From contig PXBH01000199.1 of NCBI GenBank assembly GCA_003565555.1, positions 1 through 44,460 on the forward strand: a stretch of DNA of 44,460 nucleotides, in the 5' to 3' direction. Source of the stretch: Cryomorphaceae bacterium. Its GTDB lineage: Bacteria > Bacteroidota > Bacteroidia > Flavobacteriales_D > Cryomorphaceae. Below the pieces are notes generated by a model. The model saw nothing but the letters and a program-made list of their open reading frames with translations. It did not search any database and was not told the DNA's origin. The stretch's first letter is position 1. Each line of letters starts with the position of its first letter. This document shows, in pieces, positions 1-7,452 of this stretch. A program made the position numbers and the translations under genes.

Positions 1-55
1 AGTACTACATGGCAGGTCACAGATCCTGTCTTCAGCAGGGCGGGGCCTTGTCAAT

Positions 56-180
56 CGCTTGATTTTTACTCAGTCCTTGTTTGTTTTAAATGGTCTTCGT
101 GAGATCACTTTCGCTTAGTTGGTTACTTTGCATCAAGGCAAAGTAGCAAGAAACTCGCCGCGCAGCGGCCACACTTTACC
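56..180. repeat. interspersed repeat, copy A
   Basis: Direct copy of the element at 475-610, about 419-421 bases away. The match begins at CGCTTGATTTTTACTCAGTC and continues, with scattered differences, through AAAGTAGCAAGAAACTCGCC. It contains an inverted repeat, ACTTTGC at 125-131 and GCAAAGT at 138-144, around the loop ATCAAG. The sequence is non-coding and resembles the hairpin-bearing intergenic repeats common in Bacteroidota genomes; that family assignment is from memory. Confidence 0.8.
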
Positions 181-474
181 GTCACGAAGTCGGCCGCGAA
201 ATTTCACCGTTGATGAGAATTTACAGGCTGCCGAAACGCCGTTTGATTTATCAGCGCCCCGGCGTTCCTCGCGCGCGGCCCGCGAAAGGTACAGCACTAA
301 GCCTCCCCCTGAGGGGACAGGGATTTTTTGACGCAACATTCTTGTCATACAACTCTGTCATCTATGGATCGGAAAAACCATCCCACTAAATACACGGTCA
401 AAAAATCATGGGTGGTTTGGCCGACGCGACATCGTTTAGAAGAAACCGGTTGCCGCCAAAAGTGCCTTTCCTTT

Positions 475-610
475 CGCTTGATTTTTACTCAGTCCTTGTT
501 TGATTTTCAGCGGTCTTCGTGAGATCGCTTGCGCTAAGTTGCGCTACTTTGCATCAAGGCAAAGTAGCAAGAAACTCGCCGCCCGGCGAGCTGCCGAACC
601 ACACTTCACC
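475..610. repeat. interspersed repeat, copy B
   Basis: Second copy of the element at 56-180. Its hairpin is longer: GCTACTTTGC (543-552) pairs with GCAAAGTAGC (559-568) over ten bases around the same ATCAAG loop. Copy A has lost the outer pairs, which suggests that the stem decays outside a conserved core. After the shared core the two copies drift but realign at CACACTT(T/C)ACC. No transposase is nearby, so any mobilisation would have to be in trans. Confidence 0.8.
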
Positions 611-804
611 CCTCTGCCGTCTGTGAGCGAGAACCTCCCGTCACTTCGATTCCTGTCCGTCCCTCCGCCCGAGTGTGCGGTCGACTTTTACACAACTTTT
701 CCGCGGGCGGGGATGACGTATTGGGCGCTTTAACCCCGGGCACGCAACTTCAGCCGGCAGGGTACACGCTACTGACTTAACCCATGTCTGTCGGCCTTCC
801 CGGA

Positions 805-1092
805 TTACTCAGCTTCGTTCCTGAGCAGGCGTGCCTCGGCCACAAAGGGCCCGAAGGGCAGGAGGGCTGCAAGAAAAAAGAGGAACATCTTCCACAGGCT
901 CCATTTTCTCTCCGAGCCTGCCACAATGATGGCCGCCACATAGAGCACGAAGAGCAGCCCGTGCGCCCAGCCGGTGTACTTCACGGCGAGGGGCATATCC
1001 GCCATATATTTGAGCGGCATGGCGATGAAGAGGAGCAGGAGGTAGGAGATACCTTCCGCCCGCCCGATGAGGATAAAGTTGCGGAGCTTCAT
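805..1092 (-). CDS. DUF3817 family membrane protein
   Basis: A 95-residue integral membrane protein with three hydrophobic segments. The N-terminal half has the family hallmark, a glycine-glutamate pair followed by ISYLLLLFIAMPLKY (residues 13-29), and a conserved HG in the second helix. The family is widespread in bacteria and has no established biochemical role. The gene starts 15 bases after the TolC stop, so it is very likely the last gene of the efflux operon, although this genomic pairing does not prove that it takes part in transport. The length is normal for the family. Confidence 0.85.
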   Translation of the reverse strand: MKLRNFILIGRAEGISYLLLLFIAMPLKYMADMPLAVKYTGWAHGLLFVLYVAAIIVAGSERKWSLWKMFLFFLAALLPFGPFVAEARLLRNEAE

Positions 1093-1107
1093 GGCTTGTT
1101 CATTTTT

Positions 1108-2445
1108 TTATTCGAGCAGTGTACCGGCTTCGAAGAGGAGGCCGGTTTCTGCGAGCTTTACGGCGATGCGCCGCGTGCTGATCTCATTTCGCGCGCGGAT
1201 CAGGTTGAGCTGGGCCTCCCTGAGTTCGATGCCCGTAATCTGCCCGTTGGCGAATGCATCCCGACTTCGGTCGTAATTGGCTTCCGCTAAATCGAGGTTG
1301 CGCTCGCTGAGTTGAAGGAGCTTTCGCCCCGTGATGTATTCGTCGTAGGCATTGCCGATCAGGGCGGTAATTTCGTTTTCGGCACGTTCTTGCTCTACTT
1401 CCGCGGCGCGCAGGGAAAGCCTGGCGTTCTCGATATTCCGCCTTACGCGCCCTCCGTCGAAGAGGAAGAAGCGGAGGGTAAGTCCGGCGTTCCATCCGTA
1501 ATTTTCTTGGGTGTTCAGGAAGTTGGCCTCAAAATCACTGAAGGCGTAGCGGTATCCGCCTTGTGCATCCAGAGTGGGATAGCGGTCTGCTTTCGTGGCG
1601 CGGAGGGCTTGTTCGGCCCCGTACACCTCATTGCGGGCCCTGAGGTATGCGGTGTTTTTTGATCGGGCTTTATCGAGGAGCGGCGATTTATCGGGCAGGT
1701 CCGTAAAGGCGAAGACAGAGTCTGTGGTGAGTGCGGTATCGGCGGGGATACCGATGGCCAAAAAGAGGTCGCGGCGTGCGCGCACATAATCGAGGTTGGC
1801 CTCGGCGAGGGTTATGCTGTCGGTGCGGAGGTCCACTTCTGCATTGAGCACCTGCAGACGTGTGAAGCTCCCGAAAGAATAATTTTCGCGCGCCCTTCGG
1901 AGTCTTTCCTCAGAGAGGTCCGTGGCCTCTCGGGCAATGGCTTCCGCATCGCTGTAGCGCAGTGCTTCGAGGTAGCGTGAGATCACGGTGAGGGCAGTAC
2001 TCTCCATGGCGAGTTTTTCGCGCAAGCGCGCATCTTCACTTCTGCTTTCGAGTTCGCGCAAGGTGTAGAGTCGCCGGCCGCCGTTGAAGAGGGTGTAGTT
2101 TACCGCAGCCGCGGCATTGTAACTCACGGTCTGCGCATCTTCTGCACTGATGGGCGCCTGTTCGGGGTTGGGAAAGGTGATGTCTGTATTCTGCAAAAGG
2201 TACTCTGCTCCGCCGTCGAGAAATACCGTGGGCAGCAAACCGGCATTGCCGGGCTCAGCGAGATTCTGATCGATCTGCTTGCTCAGCGCAGCGGTGCGCA
2301 CGTCATAATTGTGCTCCAGCGCCAGGATTACGGCATCTTCGAGACTGATCGTTTGCGCTTTTGCCGACGACACGGGAGTACATACGCAAAACGCTGAATA
2401 AAGCACGACGGCGGTGATGTACACAGTTTTGTTCATGTTCCTCAT
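1108..2445 (-). CDS. TolC-type outer membrane efflux channel
   Basis: A 445-residue outer membrane factor of the TolC/OprM family, expected to trimerise into the exit duct of the tripartite pump encoded just upstream. The N-terminus is a signal peptide ending near AKA-Q (about residue 31). The first mature segment, ISLEDAVILALEHNYDVRTA, is the classical start of an OEP repeat. The rest is long amphipathic helices in two internally similar halves, rich in Glu, Arg and Asn, as in this family. The ATG overlaps the pump's stop codon by four bases (ATGA, 2442-2445), so translation is coupled. A second methionine at residue 4 is an alternative start. The substrate cannot be read from the sequence. 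Confidence 0.92.
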   Translation of the reverse strand: MRNMNKTVYITAVVLYSAFCVCTPVSSAKAQTISLEDAVILALEHNYDVRTAALSKQIDQNLAEPGNAGLLPTVFLDGGAEYLLQNTDITFPNPEQAPISAEDAQTVSYNAAAAVNYTLFNGGRRLYTLRELESRSEDARLREKLAMESTALTVISRYLEALRYSDAEAIAREATDLSEERLRRARENYSFGSFTRLQVLNAEVDLRTDSITLAEANLDYVRARRDLFLAIGIPADTALTTDSVFAFTDLPDKSPLLDKARSKNTAYLRARNEVYGAEQALRATKADRYPTLDAQGGYRYAFSDFEANFLNTQENYGWNAGLTLRFFLFDGGRVRRNIENARLSLRAAEVEQERAENEITALIGNAYDEYITGRKLLQLSERNLDLAEANYDRSRDAFANGQITGIELREAQLNLIRARNEISTRRIAVKLAETGLLFEAGTLLE

Positions 2446-5400
2446 ATTTCCGCTTCCTCCCTTTTTTCGCGCCTGATCACTTGCTCCACGTGTTCCGGAC
2501 TCGGTTTTTCACCTTCCCACAGCCAGCGCAAAAATACCTTCAGTCGATTGAACATGGTCAGGGTGACCGGCAGCAGGAGCACGACGAAAAGGGAGCCCAG
2601 CAAAAGCCCGTAGGCGATGCTGATGGCCATGGGGATGAGAAACTGCGCTTGGAAACTTTTTTCCAAAATCAGCGGTCCCAAACCTGCAGAGGTGGTCACC
2701 GTGGTGAGAAACAGCGGACGAAAACGGCTCAGTGAAGTCGCCTTCAACGCAGCATTGTAAGATTTGCCCGCTTTGAGGTAGCCGTTGAAGGCATTGATGA
2801 ATACCAGACCGTCATTGATCAGCACCCCAAGCAATGCAATGATACCCAGAAAGCTCAATACGCTGATGGGCTGATCGTGAATGTAGTGGCCCCAAGCCGC
2901 CCCGATAATACCGAAGGGAAGGAGCACCAGCAGGGCAAAGGCCTGCGTGTATGACCTGAAGCTGATGATCATGGTGATGAGAATGATCAGCAGGATGATG
3001 GGCCCTACGCGTTTTACGGAGTTTTGGAGTTTTCCCGTTTCCCGTTGCTGCCCTTCATAGCTTACGCCCACACCCGGATAGCGGGCCAAGATCACGGGCA
3101 CCATTTCGTCTTGAATTTTTGAGAGCAATTCGGGGGTGCTTACTTCCAGTGAGGCCACTTCGCCCTCCACGGTGATTTCGCGCTTGCCGTCGCGGTGGTT
3201 GATGCTGATGAGTCCGTCCTGCGGTCTCAGTTCCGCCACATCGCTCAGGGTCACGGCCTCCCCGTTGGGTGCGCGGACGCGCATTTGGCTGAGCTGCTCG
3301 ATGTCACGCCGGTCGTCAATGGCATAGCGGACCCATACCTTCACTTCCTTATCGCCGCGTTGCAGGCGCTGGGCCTCGTAGCCGAAGTATCCGTTGCGCA
3401 CCTGCGAGATAAGCTCCATTTCGGTAAATCCGAGTGCGCGTCCCGCGTCATTGAGCGCAAGGTTGAGTTCGGGGCGGTCAGCGCGGTCGTTGGTTACCAG
3501 ATCCTTCACGTCGCCCGTTTCGGAAAGCATTCCTTTGAAATCGTCCACGGCAGCGCGCAGACGTTCAAAATCCTGGCTTGAAAAAGAGACATTCACGGCT
3601 TTTCCGAAAGGGCTGAAGGCTACAAAGCTGAGCTTTTCGGCCCCCGGCACCCCGCCTACGGCTTTTCGCATATCGGTGGTAATGTCGAAGCTGCGCAGGG
3701 TTCTGTTTTCTGAAGATACGAGGTAGAAGGTGGCCTTCCCTTCATTGCTGTTCGGGCCGAGTACCACTTCTACATCGGTGTACATGTTTTTGCCCACGTC
3801 TTCCCGCACTGCGTATTCCTCATTGAGGGCATCAATGCGGCGCACCACGTACTCCATCGCTGCACGGGTTACGGACTCCGCCGTACCCGAGGGAAGTTCG
3901 AGGCTTACGGTAATTTCATTTTGCTCGATATTCGGGAAAAACGTGCCCCGAATCATCCCGCCCCCTATGGCACCGACGGTCAATACAAAAAGGGCAGTGC
4001 TCACGAAAAAGGTGAAGACCTTGTAGCGCAAACAAAATTCTAAGGCAGGCTGAAAAATATTGTCGCGAAAACGGATGAGCACTTGTTCGATGGCGTTTTT
4101 GACCTTGTTCGGTTTTCCCGCTTTGCTCAGGTCCTTGCTGTGCGCGAGGTGAGCGGGCAGAAAGAGAATAACCTCCACGAGCGAAAAGGCGAGCGCCGCG
4201 CTAACCACCACAGCTACATCGCTGAAAAATTCGCCCAAGCGTCCTTCGACGAAGTAGAAGAAAGAAAAAGCTACGCAGGTGGTGAAAATAGCGGAAAATA
4301 CGGAGGGGAAAACCTCCACGGTACCGTCGATAACGGCGCGAAAGGGCTTCTTGCCCCGCTCGTAGTGCTGAAATATATTTTCCCCCACCACAATTCCGTC
4401 ATCGACCAGGATACCGATCACCAAAATCATCCCGAAAAGGGAGAGCACATTGATGGTGATGCCGGTGAAGTAGATGAGAATGAACATCCCCAAGAAAGAA
4501 ACGGGAATGCCCAGGGCTACCCAGAAAGCCAGCCGGATGCGAAGAAACAGGCCCAAGATCACAAAGACGAGCAAAGCACCGAGCAGACCGTTTTTTTGCA
4601 AAAGGGCGATCCGTTCCTTGAGATTTACCGTACCGTCTTTCACCAATACGAGCTGCACGCGGGGATTGTCTCCCGAAAATTCCGCTACGTAACGCTCCAC
4701 TTTCTCAGCAGCCTCCAAGATGTCTTCTTCGTTCAGGGTGTTGACGGTGATAAAGACTGCGGGGCGGCCGTTGAGAAAACCTGCGTCGGTAGATTCATCC
4801 CAATCGTCGCGCACATCGGCGAGTTCGCTGAGGCGGAGCTGCGATCCGTCAGAAAAGGTTTTGACCGCTATATCTCGGAGCTCATCGGCGGTGTACACTT
4901 TGTGGTCGCTGCGGATGATGGTTTCCTCCGGACCGCGTACCCGCCCGCCCGTGATCTGAATGTTTTGTGCGCTTACGGCTTCTGCAAGATCTGCGAAGGT
5001 CAGGTTATAGGCGCGGAGCTTGTCCTCCTTCACGGCCACTTCAATTTCGGGGTCGGGGTAGCCGGCAACTTCGATTTTTGAGATGCCGGGCAAGGCGCGT
5101 AGCTCGTCTTCCACCCTTGTGGCCACCTGCTCGAGCGCCGCCAGCGATACATCGCCGGTCACGGCCAGTTTGGAGGTGAAGTTTATGATCTCTTGCTTGA
5201 ATGTCACGATGCGCTCCGTTCCTTCAGGAAAATTCGAGATCTGATCCACGGCATTTTTCACATCTTGGAGCACCACATCCGCATCGGCGCGGAGCAGAAT
5301 TTCTACGGTAATTCGGGCGGTGTTCTCCGTGCTTACCGAGGTGACCCGGTCTATACCCGATACGCTTTTCAGGTTGTCCTCAATCTTGAGGGTGATGCCC

Positions 5401-5585
5401 TCCTCAATTTCTTGCGGGGAAGCGCCGGGATACACCGCCTCCACAATGATGAATTTTTCCTTTTCGGCCGGAAAGAACGAGGTGTTGAGACGGCTTCCGA
5501 GGGTAAGTCCGAAGATGACCGTAACGGCCAAGGCGAGGTATACGAGAAGCTGATTTTCGATGAAAAATTTAACGAGCCGCTTCAT
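2442..5585 (-). CDS. RND-family efflux pump, inner membrane permease
   Basis: A 1047-residue RND (AcrB/HAE-type) proton-driven transporter, full length for the family. It begins with a short cytoplasmic stretch and TM1, followed by the porter-domain start PGASPQEIEEGIT and a glycine-rich, multi-helix membrane block. The fourth membrane helix has GILVDDGIVVGEN, whose paired aspartates are the expected proton-relay residues. The second half repeats the fold and contains the matching GVLINDGLVFINAF. The C-terminal tail is charged. It sits between the adaptor and TolC genes with ATGA overlaps on both sides, making a complete tripartite system. It resembles multidrug pumps rather than CusA-type metal pumps, but no methionine-relay analysis was done and the substrate is unknown. 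Confidence 0.95.
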   Translation of the reverse strand: MKRLVKFFIENQLLVYLALAVTVIFGLTLGSRLNTSFFPAEKEKFIIVEAVYPGASPQEIEEGITLKIEDNLKSVSGIDRVTSVSTENTARITVEILLRADADVVLQDVKNAVDQISNFPEGTERIVTFKQEIINFTSKLAVTGDVSLAALEQVATRVEDELRALPGISKIEVAGYPDPEIEVAVKEDKLRAYNLTFADLAEAVSAQNIQITGGRVRGPEETIIRSDHKVYTADELRDIAVKTFSDGSQLRLSELADVRDDWDESTDAGFLNGRPAVFITVNTLNEEDILEAAEKVERYVAEFSGDNPRVQLVLVKDGTVNLKERIALLQKNGLLGALLVFVILGLFLRIRLAFWVALGIPVSFLGMFILIYFTGITINVLSLFGMILVIGILVDDGIVVGENIFQHYERGKKPFRAVIDGTVEVFPSVFSAIFTTCVAFSFFYFVEGRLGEFFSDVAVVVSAALAFSLVEVILFLPAHLAHSKDLSKAGKPNKVKNAIEQVLIRFRDNIFQPALEFCLRYKVFTFFVSTALFVLTVGAIGGGMIRGTFFPNIEQNEITVSLELPSGTAESVTRAAMEYVVRRIDALNEEYAVREDVGKNMYTDVEVVLGPNSNEGKATFYLVSSENRTLRSFDITTDMRKAVGGVPGAEKLSFVAFSPFGKAVNVSFSSQDFERLRAAVDDFKGMLSETGDVKDLVTNDRADRPELNLALNDAGRALGFTEMELISQVRNGYFGYEAQRLQRGDKEVKVWVRYAIDDRRDIEQLSQMRVRAPNGEAVTLSDVAELRPQDGLISINHRDGKREITVEGEVASLEVSTPELLSKIQDEMVPVILARYPGVGVSYEGQQRETGKLQNSVKRVGPIILLIILITMIISFRSYTQAFALLVLLPFGIIGAAWGHYIHDQPISVLSFLGIIALLGVLINDGLVFINAFNGYLKAGKSYNAALKATSLSRFRPLFLTTVTTSAGLGPLILEKSFQAQFLIPMAISIAYGLLLGSLFVVLLLPVTLTMFNRLKVFLRWLWEGEKPSPEHVEQVIRREKREEAEI

Positions 5586-6703
5586 TCCCGAATATCGGTT
5601 GGGTTAACCTTGGTGCCTTCAAAGGCTTCATTGTGACGATCGGTGATGAGGTGTCCGGGGGCTTCCACACCGCTCACCACCGCGATTTCCGAAGTTTTGT
5701 GCAGAATGTCTACAGGCACGAGTGCGGCTGTACTGTCTCTTACCATATACACATATCGATCCGCCACCAGCGCTCTCACGGGCACGGTTACAGCATTGTC
5801 AAAAGTCTCGGCAGGCGTTCTTCCTTCGAGATAGATGCCGCTTTTGGCACGGTCACTCCTCACGGTAGCGTAAACTTTTACCTGCTGGGTGAGGGGGTCT
5901 ACCGCATCGTTGATCCTGGCAATTTCGGCCGTGTACTCGCGGCCGGTATTCACATCCCGCATAGCGAAGCTGAGTCCCTTTTTCAGAATCTCGGCATCGC
6001 GGTAGCTCACGCCTGCTTCGAGCTCGTAGCGTCCCGTGCTGATAAATTCACCCAGGGGCTGCCCGGTGCGTACCAAAGATGAAGCATCAATTTCAGCGGA
6101 AATCACCGTTCCCGAAAAGGGAGCGCGAATCACGTGCTTGGCCAGCCGCGTTTCGGATTCTCTGATGGAGTAGTAGGAGGTGAAAATATTGCGCCCGCTC
6201 AGGAAGAGCCGTACCTGCCTGTCTTCAATGTCGGGCAGTTCGGGGAGGGGTTTGGTAATATCCAGGTCTTCGAGGTAATTCTTCCAAGTTTCCGCCTCAT
6301 CGGGGAAATCGATTTTGAGATCGGGGATTACACCCGCAAGGAGACTTTGCAATTCGCTGCGCGCCGCAGATAAGCTGCTTTCAATCTCATCGGCATTGAT
6401 CTTGAGCAGCACCTCACCTTTGCCGAAGCGCACGCCCGGCTTGAAGGGCTTTTCGCCGAATTCGGCCATGCCGCCGACTTCTGCAAAGATGCTTACCGTG
6501 CTCTCGGGCACGAGACGTCCGGTGATTTTTACGCTGCGCTCTACGGGTCCGGGTTTTACATAGACGGCATTCACGGCGGTGGCAATGTTCAGGGAATCGC
6601 CTTCACGCACACGCGGCTCTTTTTTCAAAAATCCGGAGAGGTATATGCTCAATGCCAATATGGCCAAGCCTGCGAGTGATACCGCCAGTTTTCGCTTATT
6701 CAT
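5582..6703 (-). CDS. RND periplasmic adaptor (membrane fusion protein)
   Basis: A 373-residue HlyD/AcrA-type adaptor with an N-terminal membrane anchor (residues 7-26). A split lipoyl-like domain follows, around GRLVPESTVSIFAEVGG and later HVIRAPFSGTVISAE, then a beta-barrel segment near ARINDAVDPLTQQVKVYATV. The hairpin between the lipoyl halves (about residues 105-190) is not a regular heptad coiled coil. It contains proline-rich and acidic stretches such as KPLPELPDIEDRQV, so it differs from the AcrA pattern. It is the first gene of the efflux operon, and its stop overlaps the pump start by four bases. I found no clear promoter motif in the upstream intergenic region. Confidence 0.9.
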   Translation of the reverse strand: MNKRKLAVSLAGLAILALSIYLSGFLKKEPRVREGDSLNIATAVNAVYVKPGPVERSVKITGRLVPESTVSIFAEVGGMAEFGEKPFKPGVRFGKGEVLLKINADEIESSLSAARSELQSLLAGVIPDLKIDFPDEAETWKNYLEDLDITKPLPELPDIEDRQVRLFLSGRNIFTSYYSIRESETRLAKHVIRAPFSGTVISAEIDASSLVRTGQPLGEFISTGRYELEAGVSYRDAEILKKGLSFAMRDVNTGREYTAEIARINDAVDPLTQQVKVYATVRSDRAKSGIYLEGRTPAETFDNAVTVPVRALVADRYVYMVRDSTAALVPVDILHKTSEIAVVSGVEAPGHLITDRHNEAFEGTKVNPTDIRE

Positions 6704-6931
6704 TTGCTTGTAACATCACTGTTTTACCACTGCGCCCCGTGTCGAGGGTTCTGTTATTTCAGCGCGACGGTGGTCCGAAGCGTCCCTCCTTCCGGGAAAA
6801 GGGAACTCCCGCGCGCGATTTATTTACATCACATCGCAAGGGCGCGAAGGTCGCAAAAAACGAGAGATACCGGGGTAACCTTCGTCACTTTACGACAAAA
6901 TAATCAGCTATGGGCATCGGGCCCGCCAAGG
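6704..6931. other. intergenic region upstream of efflux operon
   Basis: About 230 bases between the receiver-protein stop and the adaptor start, with no gene. Around 6834-6866 it contains CGCAAGGGCGCGAAGGTCGC, a degenerate internally repeating CGCAAGG/CGCGAAGG pattern. This resembles short interspersed repeats I recall from Bacteroidota intergenic DNA. The promoter of the efflux operon should lie here, but I cannot identify a good TAnnTTTG element. Confidence 0.45.
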
Positions 6932-7324
6932 TCAGGCAGGATGAGCCAGGGCCTTAATTTCGTGCAGATCAGCTTCGGTAAGGGGCTTTGCAATCATGCC
7001 TCTGACGCAGGGAAAGGTTTCAGACTTTTCCCGGTCTTCCCTGTTGATACTGGAGGAAACCACCACCACAGGTATGCGTTGGTTTTCGCGAAATATTTCG
7101 GGGTACTGCCGCAGAAATTCCCAACCGTCCATACGCGGCATGTTGAGATCGAGCAGTATAACATCGGGCAAGATGCCTTTCTTGCTTACACAATCTCTCA
7201 GGTATTCGAGGCCGGACTCCCCGTCATCCGCCTCGGCGATGATTTGGAGGATTCCCGACTTCTCGGTGATCATTTTTGCAATAAAGCGAAAGGTCGAATC
7301 GTCATCGATCAACAGCACATTCAT
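6932..7324 (-). CDS. stand-alone receiver (response regulator) protein
   Basis: A 130-residue CheY-like receiver with no output domain. The acidic pocket is formed by the D7-D8-D9 cluster. The phosphoacceptor is D59 in the strand-loop VILLDLNMPRMDGW. S90 (VVVVSSS) is the switch hydroxyl residue and K113 (IAKPLT) the conserved lysine. It lies 128 bases downstream of the histidine kinase on the same strand, so it is probably that kinase's partner, relaying phosphate or acting through protein contacts. Single-domain receivers of this kind often pair with PAS/GAF kinases in Bacteroidota. The output target is not visible. Confidence 0.93.
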   Translation of the reverse strand: MNVLLIDDDSTFRFIAKMITEKSGILQIIAEADDGESGLEYLRDCVSKKGILPDVILLDLNMPRMDGWEFLRQYPEIFRENQRIPVVVVSSSINREDREKSETFPCVRGMIAKPLTEADLHEIKALAHPA

Positions 7325-7452
7325 TTGAAAGCGAAATGGTTTGGAAAGTTTGTCCCGTTTTTAGCGGTGCAAATGTCCGAACTTTAAAGCACTTTGCCCG
7401 AAAGAAATCCGTTAAAATAGACCAACGGACCCTGTGAATCGAGGAAACCCTT

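Larger units (their letters stand above)
1..804. other. gene-free left end carrying two repeat copies
   Basis: No convincing coding sequence is visible in this stretch. Short open frames on both strands lack homology I can recognise, and they run across the two repeat copies described separately. The first real gene reading into the region is the minus-strand DUF3817 gene, whose stop is at 805, so the stretch lies downstream of the efflux operon. I see no tRNA cloverleaf and no clear T-run terminator for that operon. Confidence 0.7.

Noticed and set aside
56-610. CRISPR array
   Set aside because: Only two copies, each over 100 bases, separated by about 300 bases of non-spacer DNA, with no cas genes nearby.
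119-733. several 60-77 residue open frames on both strands in the left-end region
   Set aside because: They run through the repeat copies, overlap each other on both strands and show no protein-like features.
784-1290. 168-residue open frame on the plus strand
   Set aside because: Antisense to the DUF3817 and TolC genes, both well supported by family motifs. The translated product has no recognisable domain.
4083-5081. 332-residue open frame on the plus strand inside the RND pump
   Set aside because: Fully antisense to the conserved pump sequence, with a composition typical of a complementary-strand shadow (His, Gln and Glu-rich).
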